The notes under the pieces are model-generated. The model worked only from the letters and a program-made list of their open reading frames with translations. It made no database searches and was not told where the DNA came from. The position numbers and the translations under genes were made by a program. From Coriobacteriia bacterium (lineage in GTDB: Bacteria; Actinomycetota; Coriobacteriia; Anaerosomatales; Kmv31): DNA of 36,316 nucleotides. The stretch lies in contig JACUUM010000025.1 in assembly GCA_014859305.1 (NCBI GenBank), forward strand, positions 1 through 36,316, read 5' to 3'. This document shows positions 1 through 8,044 of the stretch, one piece after another. Every line of letters begins with the position of its first letter. Position 1 is the first letter of the stretch.

Positions 1-69
1 CGCGTCGGCAGGCGCGGCGCGGGGGGTCCTCGGCGAGTCGGGGTAAGACCCGGGATTGACGCAGCGGTA

Positions 70-75
70 TATACT
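70..75 (+). promoter_or_regulatory. candidate -10 element upstream of topA
   Basis: The hexamer TATACT lies 69 bases upstream of the topA start. A TTGACG is nearby at 56-61, but it is only 8 bases upstream and so is badly spaced as its -35. The same kind of -10 hexamer recurs before other genes in the window. Transcription would start near 82. A short GC stem with a TTCG loop follows in the leader, at about 92-110. Confidence 0.4.
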
Positions 76-144
76 CGCCCAAACTGCCGACCCGCCGCTT
101 CGGGCGGCCCGTCCACCTACCATCCACGGGAGGCCTTCAGCCTC

Positions 145-2625
145 ATGCGACTCGTCGTCTCCGAGAAGAACATCGCCGCGCGCCGCATCGCCGAGATCCT
201 CGCGGTGGGCAAGCCCAAGGCCGAGAAGGTCTACTCCACGCCCGTCTACAGGTTCCGGCGCGACGGCGAGGAGTGGGCGAGCGTCGGGCTGAAGGGTCAC
301 ATCCTGAAGGTGGACTTCCCGGCGCTGCTCGAGCGCGAGGACGGGGAGTGGGTCGCGCACTGGGACGACGACCGCGAGACCCCCGCGGAGTTGCCGGACT
401 ACCTGGCCGCGCCTCCGTGGCCCTCGCCGGTGAAGAAGCCCTTCACGAAGGGCGGGGTGGACCTGAAGACCTGGAAGCTCGCGTCGCTCCCCTATCTGAC
501 GTGGGCCCCCATCGGCAAGACGCCGGCCGAGAGGGAGATCGTCCGCGCGCTCAAGACGCTGGCGAAGAAGGCCGACGAGGTCGTCATCGCAACCGACTAC
601 GACCGCGAGGGTGAGTTGATCGGCGCGGACGCCCGCGGGCTGGTCCGGGAGGTCAACCCGGACGTCCCCGTGAAACGCGCCCGCTTCTCGGCCATCACGA
701 GGGGCGAGATCGAGCGGGCCTTCTCGGAGCTCGGCGAGGTCTCGGACTGGCTGGCGCAGGCCGGCGAGGCGCGACAGGACATCGACCTCGTGTGGGGAGC
801 GGTGCTCACGCGCTACCTCACCAAGGTGCGCTTCTCGGGCGTGGGCCAGCCGCGCAGCGCCGGACGCGTCCAGACGCCCACGCTCAAGCTGATCGTGGAC
901 CGGGAGAAGGAGCGCGAGGCGTTCGTCCCGGAGACGTACTGGACGGTGAAGGGCACCTTCGCTTCCGACGGTGAGGAGTTCACCGCCGGGCACGTCACCG
1001 AGCGGTTCAAGCGCCGGCAGGACGCCGAGGCGGTCATGGAGGCCGTCGTCGGCGAGTCGGAGGCCACGGTCGCCGCGGTCGACCGGTCGCGGCGGACGGT
1101 GAGGCCGGCCGCGCCGTTCAACACCACCGGCCTGCAGGCCGCCGCGGCCGCCGAGGGGCTCTCGCCCGCGCGCACGATGCGCATCGCCGAGTCGCTGTAC
1201 ATGGACGGTCTCATCAGCTACCCGCGTGTCGACAACACCGTCTACCCGGAGAGCCTGGACCTGCGCGCGATCCTGCGCACGCTGGATGGCGTGCCGCAGT
1301 ACCACGAGCATGTCGCGCGGCTCCTCGCATCCGAGAAGCTCACAGCCACGCGCGGCGGCAAGGAGGCGACCGACCACCCGCCCGTGCACCCCACCGGCGC
1401 AGCCGACCCCGACAGGCTCAAGCCGGAGGGGTGGAAGCTGTACAACCTCGTGGCGCGGCGGTTCATGGCCACGCTGTCCGAGCCGGCGGTGATCGAGGGG
1501 ACGAAGGTCTCGCTCGAGGTCGACGGCGAGACGTTCGTGACGCGCGGGGACGTGCTCGTCGTGCCCGGCTTCCGCTCGGTCTACCCGTACGGCGCCAAGA
1601 AGGACGAGGAGCTCCCCGCGATGGCCGAGGGTGGGACGGTGGCGTTCCTCGGGGCCGCTCAGGAGGAGAAGCAGACGCAGCCGCCCGCGCGTTACAGCCA
1701 GGGCAAACTGATCCAGGAGATGGAGAAGCGCGGGCTGGGGACCAAGGCGACGCGGCACGAGATCGTCCAGCGCCTCTACGACCGGCGCTACATCGTGAAC
1801 GACCCTGCCGAGCCCACCTGCCTTGGCATCACCGTGATAGACGCGCTCTCCGCGTTCGCCGACCGCATCACGACCCCGGAGATGACGAGCGAGCTCGAGA
1901 GCGAGATGGACGCGATCGCCAACGGCCGTGCCGACCGCACGGACGTCGTCGAGCACTCTCGCAAGCTCCTCGACGAGGCCATGGCGCAGCTGCTCCCGCG
2001 CGCAGGGGAGGTCGGCGAGCTCCTCAAGAACGCGGCGGTGGAGGACGCGCGGATCGGGACCTGTCCCAGGTCCGGTCACGACCTGCTCGTGAAGTCCTCG
2101 CCCAAGACGAAGGGTCAGTTCGTGGGCTGCGCCGGGTGGCCGGAGTGCGAGGTCACCTACCCGCTGCCGCAGGGCAAGGTCGAGCCCGTGGAGGAGCCGT
2201 GCCCTGTCTGCGCCACACCGCAGGTCCGGATCGTGCAGTTCCGGCGTCCGCCGCTCGTGCGCTGCCTCGACCCGAACTGCGCGACCAACGTCGAGCCCCC
2301 TATCGACCTCGGCGAATGCCCCAAGTGCGCCGAGGAGGGGCGCGAGGGCGGGCGTCTCGTGGGACAGCGGTCCCCGAGGACGCTCAAGCGCTTCGTGCGC
2401 TGCGTGAACTACGAGGAGTGCAAGGTCTCCTACCCGCTGCCCCAGTCCGGCGAGATACAGCTGACCGGCGAGAAGTGCACGGGCTGCGGGGCGCCCGAGA
2501 TCGTGGTGCAGACGCGGCGCGGCCCGTGGAGGATCTGCATCGACCCCGCGTGCCCCACCCGTCCCCCCGCCGAGGGTGCCAAGGGCGGCAGGAAGACGAG
2601 CTCGCGCCGGCGCGCGAAGCGCTAG
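145..2625 (+). CDS. topA: DNA topoisomerase I (type IA), archaeal-like, with C-terminal zinc ribbons
   Basis: This 826-residue enzyme should relax negative supercoils by cutting and rejoining one DNA strand. The N-terminal TOPRIM domain opens with LVVSEKN (Glu7), and its acidic DYDRE motif is at residues 151-155 (Asp151, Asp153, Glu155). The active-site segment LISYPRVDNT places the catalytic Tyr at 359 and the usual Arg at 361. ISYPR followed by DNT resembles archaeal TopA rather than the common bacterial version. From about residue 655 there are four Cys-rich zinc-ribbon units, some with recognisable C-x2-C pairs, and a basic tail. The ATG at 145 gives the canonical N-terminus; a GGGAGG sits 12 bases upstream, slightly far. 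No frameshift is seen. The topoisomerase I call is firm; the clade is inferred. Confidence 0.95.
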   Translation: MRLVVSEKNIAARRIAEILAVGKPKAEKVYSTPVYRFRRDGEEWASVGLKGHILKVDFPALLEREDGEWVAHWDDDRETPAELPDYLAAPPWPSPVKKPFTKGGVDLKTWKLASLPYLTWAPIGKTPAEREIVRALKTLAKKADEVVIATDYDREGELIGADARGLVREVNPDVPVKRARFSAITRGEIERAFSELGEVSDWLAQAGEARQDIDLVWGAVLTRYLTKVRFSGVGQPRSAGRVQTPTLKLIVDREKEREAFVPETYWTVKGTFASDGEEFTAGHVTERFKRRQDAEAVMEAVVGESEATVAAVDRSRRTVRPAAPFNTTGLQAAAAAEGLSPARTMRIAESLYMDGLISYPRVDNTVYPESLDLRAILRTLDGVPQYHEHVARLLASEKLTATRGGKEATDHPPVHPTGAADPDRLKPEGWKLYNLVARRFMATLSEPAVIEGTKVSLEVDGETFVTRGDVLVVPGFRSVYPYGAKKDEELPAMAEGGTVAFLGAAQEEKQTQPPARYSQGKLIQEMEKRGLGTKATRHEIVQRLYDRRYIVNDPAEPTCLGITVIDALSAFADRITTPEMTSELESEMDAIANGRADRTDVVEHSRKLLDEAMAQLLPRAGEVGELLKNAAVEDARIGTCPRSGHDLLVKSSPKTKGQFVGCAGWPECEVTYPLPQGKVEPVEEPCPVCATPQVRIVQFRRPPLVRCLDPNCATNVEPPIDLGECPKCAEEGREGGRLVGQRSPRTLKRFVRCVNYEECKVSYPLPQSGEIQLTGEKCTGCGAPEIVVQTRRGPWRICIDPACPTRPPAEGAKGGRKTSSRRRAKR

Positions 2626-2705
2626 TGACGATGCCGCGCCGATAGGGGACACTCCTGCCGATGAGCGGGACGGTGCCCGATCGGGGCGGGAAGGGGGTCC
2701 GGGGT

Positions 2706-3386
2706 ATGCGGCTCGCGGTCGTCCAGATGCTCCCGTCGGGGGAACGCGACCCCGATCTCGCCAGGCTGCTCGCCCTCATGGCGGAATCCTGCGGCCTCGG
2801 CGCCGAGGTCGTCGTCCTGCCGCGGGTGCCGTCGCTGCTCGACGACGCCGAGGCCCGGCGGGCGTTCCTCTCCGGCGGGGGCGCGTGCCCTCCCGGCGTC
2901 AGCGTCCTCGTGCCGCTGGCCGCCGTCGAACGCGGGCAGCCGGGAGGGGAGGAGACCGCGCTGGGCCGCACGGTCCAGCTCACCGGCGACGATTGCATCG
3001 AACCCTCCCTGTACCCGCGAATCCGCGAGAGCGAGCCGGACGCCCTCGTGCTGCGGCCGGAGGCCGAGTCCGCGCTGCAGGCCGAGGCCGTCCTCGAGCT
3101 GGCGCTGGGCTACAGCACGTCCCTCGCGGGGCTCGTCGTCGTCTGCGACCCCGCCGGGCTCGACCCCTCCGGCGAGCCGTTCGCAGGGAGCGCGATCGTC
3201 CAGCACGGGGAGATCCTGGCCGTGGCGGTGGATGCGGACGAGGTCCTGACGACGGAGGTGCACCCGCCCGTGCGACTCCAGGAACCGGTGTCGCCGCCGC
3301 CCGAGCCGCAACTCATCCTGCGGCAGCGGCTCGCCCATCACCAGGGCCGCAAGGCCGAGGTCGAGTGGCTGGCCGACCTCGACTGA
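2706..3386 (+). CDS. nitrilase/carbon-nitrogen hydrolase-fold protein, probably catalytically altered
   Basis: A 226-residue protein that looks like a member of the carbon-nitrogen hydrolase superfamily. It begins MRLAVVQM, has the strand GAEVVVLP after about 32 residues, and late in the protein a segment GSAIVQHGEILAVAV that matches the family's Gly-Ser-x-Ile-Val-x-x-Gly-Glu-Val element. The family uses a Glu-Lys-Cys triad. Here the expected Glu after VVVLP is Arg40, while a Cys (Cys97, in GDDCIEPSLYP) sits where the nucleophile is expected. It may therefore be inactive or use altered chemistry. The start at 2706 is preferred because the fold starts there and purine-rich GGGAAGGGGG precedes it; an in-frame ATG at 2661 would add 15 residues. 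It follows topA by about 80 bases. Confidence 0.65.
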   Translation: MRLAVVQMLPSGERDPDLARLLALMAESCGLGAEVVVLPRVPSLLDDAEARRAFLSGGGACPPGVSVLVPLAAVERGQPGGEETALGRTVQLTGDDCIEPSLYPRIRESEPDALVLRPEAESALQAEAVLELALGYSTSLAGLVVVCDPAGLDPSGEPFAGSAIVQHGEILAVAVDADEVLTTEVHPPVRLQEPVSPPPEPQLILRQRLAHHQGRKAEVEWLADLD

Positions 3387-3451
3387 TGCCAGTCGCGGCC
3401 GGCCGCGGCGCTCGCAGGCCCGGCCGAGGAACGCCGAAGGGCGCATGGTAG

Positions 3452-3457
3452 GATACT
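3452..3457 (+). promoter_or_regulatory. candidate -10 element upstream of mdh
   Basis: GATACT within TAGGATACT lies in the 146-base gap before mdh. No good -35 is seen 16-18 bases upstream. It would start the long mdh-fum-tmk-holB-ricT transcript near 3464. Confidence 0.35.
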
Positions 3458-3532
3458 CCTGGTTCCAGCAGCCGGGGCGCCAGCGCGAGGGGTGGCCGCC
3501 TACGGCTCCGACGTGGAAGGGCCTCTAGCCGC

Positions 3533-4468
3533 ATGCCGCTTCCGAAGGTCACCGTCGTGGGCGCCGGGCAGGTCGGCGCGACGGCCGCGTTCCTGACGCT
3601 CACGAAAGGACTGGCCGACGTCGTGCTCCTGGACGTAGCCGAGGGGCTGCCGCAGGGGAAGGCGCTCGACATGATGCACAGCCGCTCCGTGGAGCGGTTC
3701 GCCCCCAGGGTGACCGGCACGAGCGACTACGCCGAGACGGCCGGCTCCGACGTGGTTGTGATCACCGCGGGGTTGTCGCGCAAGCCGGGGATGACGCGCG
3801 ACGATCTGCTCGCGGCGAACAGCGTGGTCGTACGCTCGGTCGTCGAGAGCGCGGTGGAGGCCTCGCCGGAGGCGGTGCTGCTGTGCGTCACCAACCCGCT
3901 CGACGTGATGACGCACCTCGCGCAGAGGTCTTCGGGCCTGCCCGCCTCACGCGTGCTCGGCATGGGCGGCGTACTGGACTCGGCGCGGTTCGCGTACTTC
4001 ATCGCCGAGGCGACGGCCGCGCCGATCGACAGCGTGGAGGCGCTGGTGGTGGGCGCTCACGGCGACGCGATGGTGCCGCTGCCCGCGCACTCCACGGCCG
4101 GCGGCACGCCGGTGACGCGCCTGCTGCCCCCCGAGCAGGTCGACGAGCTCGTGCGCCGCACCGTCCATGGCGGTGCGGAGGTCGTCTCGCTGCTGGGGAA
4201 CGGTTCCGCCTTCTACGCGCCGGCCGCATCCGTGGTGCGCATGCTCGGGGCGATCCTCGGTGACACGGGCGAGGTGATGACGAGCTGCGTCCGGCCCGAC
4301 GGGCCCTACGGCATCGACGACGTGTACGTGTCCGTGCCGGCCGCCCTCGGGCGAGGCGGGGTGCACGGGATCCCGGAGCTGCCGCTTACCGCCGAGGAGC
4401 TCGCGGCGCTTCGCGCCTCGGCCGAGACGGTGCGCGAGGCGGTCGCGGCCCTGCCCGCGGGGGCCTGA
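3533..4468 (+). CDS. mdh: malate dehydrogenase (LDH-like, NAD-dependent)
   Basis: A 311-residue cytoplasmic enzyme interconverting malate and oxaloacetate. The Rossmann motif GAGQVGA is at residues 10-16, followed by Asp34, which would favour NAD over NADP. The mobile-loop signature SRKPGMTRDDL carries two substrate-binding arginines (Arg83, Arg89); Arg at the first of these is typical of malate rather than lactate dehydrogenases. Asp149 and Arg152 in GVLDSARF, and His176 in VVGAHGD, form the proton relay and substrate clamp. Length and motif order are normal for the family. The next gene, six bases downstream, encodes a fumarase subunit, so the pair covers consecutive steps of the C4 branch of the citric acid cycle, possibly run reductively in an anaerobe (inference). 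Confidence 0.95.
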   Translation: MPLPKVTVVGAGQVGATAAFLTLTKGLADVVLLDVAEGLPQGKALDMMHSRSVERFAPRVTGTSDYAETAGSDVVVITAGLSRKPGMTRDDLLAANSVVVRSVVESAVEASPEAVLLCVTNPLDVMTHLAQRSSGLPASRVLGMGGVLDSARFAYFIAEATAAPIDSVEALVVGAHGDAMVPLPAHSTAGGTPVTRLLPPEQVDELVRRTVHGGAEVVSLLGNGSAFYAPAASVVRMLGAILGDTGEVMTSCVRPDGPYGIDDVYVSVPAALGRGGVHGIPELPLTAEELAALRASAETVREAVAALPAGA

Positions 4469-4474
4469 GGCCGG

Positions 4475-5323
4475 ATGGCCGACGCGGCAGCAATCGCCGA
4501 GGCGGTCGGACGCGCCTGTCGCGATGCGGCCGTGACGCTGCGCCCCGACGTGCTCGCGGCGCTGCGGGCGGCAGCGGCGAGCGAGCCCTCCGGGCGCGGC
4601 CGGCGCGTCTTGCGTCAGCTGATCGAGAACGCGGAGGTGGCGGCGGCCGACAGGGTCCCGCTCTGCCAGGACACCGGCACGGTGTGGGCGCTCATCGAGC
4701 TCGGCGCCGAGGAGCGCCTGGGCGGGGACCTCCAGGCAAGGGTCGACGCGGAGGTCGCCCGCGCCTTCCGCCAGGCCGGACTGCGCGCCAGCATCGTGCG
4801 TGACGCGGCGTTCGACCGCGCGAACACCGGCGATAACACGCCGGCGTTCCTCGACGTGGTGGCCCGGCCCGGCCGAGGAGCCACCGTGCACGTGATGCTC
4901 AAAGGCGGCGGTTCGGACAACTCCTCCGCGCTCTCGATGCTGGAGCCCGCCGAGGGATTGGCAGGCGTGCGCCGCTTCGTGGTCGAGACGGTTCGGGCAA
5001 AGGCGAGCGGCGCGTGCCCGCCGCTGGTGGTCGGGGTCGGGGTCGGCGGCACGTTCGACAGGGTGGCGGGGCTCGCCAAGAAGGCGCTGCTGCGGCCGCT
5101 GGGCACGTCTCCGACAGGGCCGCACGCGCGCGAGACGGAGGCGCTGGAGGCCGAGCTGCTCGACGCGGTCAACGCGACCGGTATCGGGCCCGGCGGCCTC
5201 GGGGGGCGCAGCACCGCGCTCGGCGTGTCGGTGCTGAGCGCGCCCTGCCACATCGCGGCGCTCCCGGTCGCGGTGAACGTGGGGTGCTCGGCGGTCAGGT
5301 CCGTCACGCTCGAGGTGGCGTGA
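4475..5323 (+). CDS. fumA: class I fumarate hydratase, alpha (Fe-S) subunit
   Basis: A 282-residue alpha subunit of the oxygen-sensitive two-subunit fumarase or tartrate-dehydratase-type enzyme, which hydrates fumarate to malate. Three cysteines placed as in the family to hold a 4Fe-4S cluster are Cys64 in LCQDTG, Cys181 in ACPPLVVGVGVGG and Cys271 in NVGCS. The glycine-rich KGGGSDNSSAL segment is also typical. Whether the substrate is fumarate or tartrate cannot be settled from the sequence, but the neighbouring mdh favours fumarate. The beta subunit is not the next gene; it lies about 1.5 kb downstream beyond a transporter. The symbol is used in the two-subunit sense, not for the single-chain E. 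coli FumA. Confidence 0.92.
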   Translation: MADAAAIAEAVGRACRDAAVTLRPDVLAALRAAAASEPSGRGRRVLRQLIENAEVAAADRVPLCQDTGTVWALIELGAEERLGGDLQARVDAEVARAFRQAGLRASIVRDAAFDRANTGDNTPAFLDVVARPGRGATVHVMLKGGGSDNSSALSMLEPAEGLAGVRRFVVETVRAKASGACPPLVVGVGVGGTFDRVAGLAKKALLRPLGTSPTGPHARETEALEAELLDAVNATGIGPGGLGGRSTALGVSVLSAPCHIAALPVAVNVGCSAVRSVTLEVA

Positions 5324-5324
5324 G

Positions 5325-6827
5325 GTGACCCGCGGCTCTGACGAGAGCGGCATGGTCGAGTCCTACGAAGGCGACCCCGCTCCTCACGGCGGGGCTACCA
5401 CGCTGCCGGCCTCGCCGCCGCCGAAGGTGGGCGGCGGAGGCTACCGCGCCGTCCTGGGCAACCCGCGGTTCCGGCGCCTGTGGGTGAGCCAGTTCGTCTC
5501 CGGCATCGGCGACTGGCTCGTCATCGGCTTCCTCATGCCGCTCGTCACCACGCTCTCCGGCGGCTCCGCCTTCGCGGTGGCAGGTATCCTGATCGCCAAG
5601 ATCATCCCCGCGCTGGTGTTCGGCTCGGTCATCGGCGTGTTCGTGGACAGGTTCGACCGCCGGCGCCTGATGATCGCCTGCGACCTCGTCCGCGCGGTGC
5701 TCACCTTCGGGCTGCTGGTCACGAACAGCCTCGCGGTCATCTACCTGGTCGTGCTCCTCATGGAGATGGCCTCGATGTTCTTCTATCCGGCCAAGAACGC
5801 GCTCATCCCGGTCCTGGTCGATCCCGAGGACCTGGCGGCCGGGAACGGCTTGTCCTACACGACCCAGCAGGCGAGCATGCTGATCGGGCTCACCGCCTCC
5901 GGCGCGATCCTGGCGCTGTTCGAGCGCGTCGTGCGGGCGCTGCTCGCCGCGGAGGTGCCGCTGCTGACCGAGGGCCTGGGGCTCTTCGCCCCCGAGCTGC
6001 TCGGCCCCCGGGCGGGCGTCTTCCTCAACAGCCTTACGTTCGTCGTCTCGGCCGTGGCCATCTACAGCATCAGCGTGAGGGCGTCCGCCGTCCCGGACGG
6101 CGCTCCGCTCCTGGACCTCTCGCTCGTGGGCAAGGACGTCCGCGAGGCGTTCACCCTCATCGGGGAGCACCGCGAGCTGCGCAGCTTCCTGGTCACGATG
6201 GGGCTCGGCATCTTCGGAGGCGGTGCCGTCGTGCCGCTCGTGCCCACGTACGTCTCGGCGCACCTCACCGGGGAGGTGCCCATCCTGGGGCAGGCGTTCG
6301 CCAGCCAGGAGGTGGGCACCGCGAACATGGTCTTCATGCTCGTGTTCATGGCGTTCGGGATGGTCGCGGGGGCCATGACGGTACCCCGGCTGGCTCGGCA
6401 CGCATCGCTCCAGCTGCTCTTCCTGGGGGGCGTGGCCGGGTTCGGCGCCTCGATGCTCGTGTTCGCCTCGGTGGGCGTCTACGCGGTCGCCGCGCTGTTC
6501 GCCGCGATCGCCGGGTTCGGCGTCGCCGCCGTCACGGTCGCGGGCAACACCTACGTCGCCGAGGAGACCGCCGACGCCGTGCGGGGCCGCGTCTTCACGG
6601 CCCTCGAGTCGGTCGTACGCGTGGCGCTGCTGCTCTCGATGATCGTGATGCCGGTCGTCGCCGATGTGGTCTCATCCCTCTCGGACCGCTTCTTCGATGC
6701 GCGCGGCCTGCCGCTCTCGGGCGCGCGCATCGCCCTGCAGGCCGCTTCGCTCATCGTGATCGGGGCGGCGGTGTACGCTTACCGCACCCTGGACTGGAAG
6801 GGGAGGAGGACCCCGGCCGATGCCTGA
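5325..6827 (+). CDS. MFS-type membrane transporter
   Basis: A 500-residue protein dominated by hydrophobic segments, about 10-12 spans, consistent with a major facilitator superfamily permease. After a polar N-terminal tail of roughly 40 residues comes NPRFRRLWVSQFVSGIGDWL, typical of the MFS_3/drug-efflux-like subgroup. A basic loop VDRFDRRRLM follows span 2, where MFS proteins carry their conserved Asp/Arg loop. A long loop near residues 195-225 separates two spans. The substrate cannot be read. GTG at 5325 follows the fumA stop by one base; ATG at 5352 is an alternative start. It sits between the two fumarase subunit genes and overlaps the second by 8 bases, so transport of a C4 acid is possible, but the resemblance is to efflux-type MFS proteins. 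Confidence 0.85.
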   Translation: MTRGSDESGMVESYEGDPAPHGGATTLPASPPPKVGGGGYRAVLGNPRFRRLWVSQFVSGIGDWLVIGFLMPLVTTLSGGSAFAVAGILIAKIIPALVFGSVIGVFVDRFDRRRLMIACDLVRAVLTFGLLVTNSLAVIYLVVLLMEMASMFFYPAKNALIPVLVDPEDLAAGNGLSYTTQQASMLIGLTASGAILALFERVVRALLAAEVPLLTEGLGLFAPELLGPRAGVFLNSLTFVVSAVAIYSISVRASAVPDGAPLLDLSLVGKDVREAFTLIGEHRELRSFLVTMGLGIFGGGAVVPLVPTYVSAHLTGEVPILGQAFASQEVGTANMVFMLVFMAFGMVAGAMTVPRLARHASLQLLFLGGVAGFGASMLVFASVGVYAVAALFAAIAGFGVAAVTVAGNTYVAEETADAVRGRVFTALESVVRVALLLSMIVMPVVADVVSSLSDRFFDARGLPLSGARIALQAASLIVIGAAVYAYRTLDWKGRRTPADA

Positions 6828-7398
6828 CCTGGTGCGTCTCACGCTCCCGCCGACGGCCGAGGCGCTTGGCGCGCTGGCGGCCGGCGACGAGGTCGAACTC
6901 GACGGTTTCGCCTACACCGCGCGCGACGCCACGCACGAGCGGCTGCTGGCCGAGCTCGACCGCGACGGCGAGTTGCCCTACGGGCTGGCCGGCCAGGCGC
7001 TGTTCTACGCGGGCCCCGCTCCGCCGGCGGCGGGCCGGCCGGCGGGGGCGATCGGCCCCACCACGGCTCGCAGGATGGACCGTTGGACGCCGCGGCTGCT
7101 CGAGGCGGGCGTCGCCGCGACCATCGGCAAGGGGGCGCGCTCGCCCTCGGTCGTCGAGGCCTGCCGCCGCCACGGCGCCGTCTACCTCGCCGCGGTCGGA
7201 GGGGCGGCGGCCCTGCTCGCCCGGCACGTGACGGCGCTGCAGGTCGTCGCGTACGCGGACCTGGGCCCCGAGGCGCTCGCGCGCGTCACGCTGGCGGGCT
7301 TCCCGGCGTTCGTGGCGATCGACACCGCCGGACGCGACCTGTACGCCGAGGCGGCCGCCGAGTGGCGCGGCGCATCGGAGGGGGCCGGCGATGCCTGA
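6820..7398 (+). CDS. fumB: class I fumarate hydratase, beta subunit
   Basis: A 192-residue partner of the Fe-S alpha subunit. Characteristic segments in order are ARDATHERLL near residue 30, GQALFYAGPAP, IGPTTARRMDRWTPRLLEAG, IGKGARSPSVVEACRRHGAV, then AAVGGAAALLA and VVAYADLGPEA, all matching the family's beta (C-terminal) domain. FumA and this protein together give the full set for one class I enzyme. Its start overlaps the transporter by 8 bases and its end overlaps tmk by 8 bases, so it should be translated from the same message. The symbol is used for the beta subunit of the two-gene enzyme. Confidence 0.9.
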   Translation: MPDLVRLTLPPTAEALGALAAGDEVELDGFAYTARDATHERLLAELDRDGELPYGLAGQALFYAGPAPPAAGRPAGAIGPTTARRMDRWTPRLLEAGVAATIGKGARSPSVVEACRRHGAVYLAAVGGAAALLARHVTALQVVAYADLGPEALARVTLAGFPAFVAIDTAGRDLYAEAAAEWRGASEGAGDA

Positions 7399-8044
7399 GC
7401 GAGGCGTGTTCGTCACGTTCGAGGGCGGCGAGGGCTCCGGCAAGAGCACGCAGGCCGCGCTGCTGGCCCAACGGCTGCGCGACGGCGGCCTGCCGGTCGT
7501 GGCGCTGCGCGAGCCGGGCGGCACCCCTCTCGGCGACGACATCCGCGATCTGCTGCTCGATCCCGCGTACGCGGGGATGGACCCCATGGCCGAGTTGCTG
7601 CTCTACGAGGCGAGCCGCGCGCAGCTCGTGGCCGAGACGATCGAGACTTCACTCGCAGCGGGCCGCCACGTCGTGTGCGACCGCTTCACCGATTCGACCA
7701 CGGCCTACCAGGGCTACGGCCGGGGCCTGGACCTCGAGCAGGTGCGGGTGCTCAACTCCGCCGCTTCCCGCGGACTGGTGCCGGACCTCACCGTGCTGGT
7801 GGACGTCGACCCCGTCCTCGGTCTGGAGCGTGCGTGCGGGCAGGGAGCCGACCGCCTGGAGGCCGAGGACGTCGCGTTCCACGAGCGCGTGCGCGAGGGG
7901 TTCCTCCGCATCGCGGCCGAGAAGGCGGAACGGGTCGTCGTCGTGGACGGAACCCCGGGCGTGGCGGAGGTCGCGGCGGCGGTACGGCGGGTGGTGGCGG
8001 CGGCACTGCCGGTGCTTCGCCCCGTGCTGGACTGGCGCGCATGA
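7391..8044 (+). CDS. tmk: thymidylate kinase
   Basis: A 217-residue dTMP kinase that phosphorylates dTMP to dTDP for DNA synthesis. The P-loop FEGGEGSGKST covers residues 10-20. The REPGGTPLGDDIR segment carries the family's DR(E/P)GGT-like substrate motif, and CDRFTDSTTAYQGYGRG is the DRY/H-type region binding the nucleotide. The LID region near residue 150 is normal in length. It overlaps fumB upstream and shares an ATGA junction with holB downstream, matching the tmk-holB pairing seen in many bacteria. Confidence 0.96.
   Translation: MPERGVFVTFEGGEGSGKSTQAALLAQRLRDGGLPVVALREPGGTPLGDDIRDLLLDPAYAGMDPMAELLLYEASRAQLVAETIETSLAAGRHVVCDRFTDSTTAYQGYGRGLDLEQVRVLNSAASRGLVPDLTVLVDVDPVLGLERACGQGADRLEAEDVAFHERVREGFLRIAAEKAERVVVVDGTPGVAEVAAAVRRVVAAALPVLRPVLDWRA

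Noticed and set aside
2-46. Possible end of an upstream gene (frame ending in TAA at 44-46)
   Set aside because: Only 14 codons are visible and no motif supports it. dprA would be a plausible neighbour of topA, but the sequence cannot show it.
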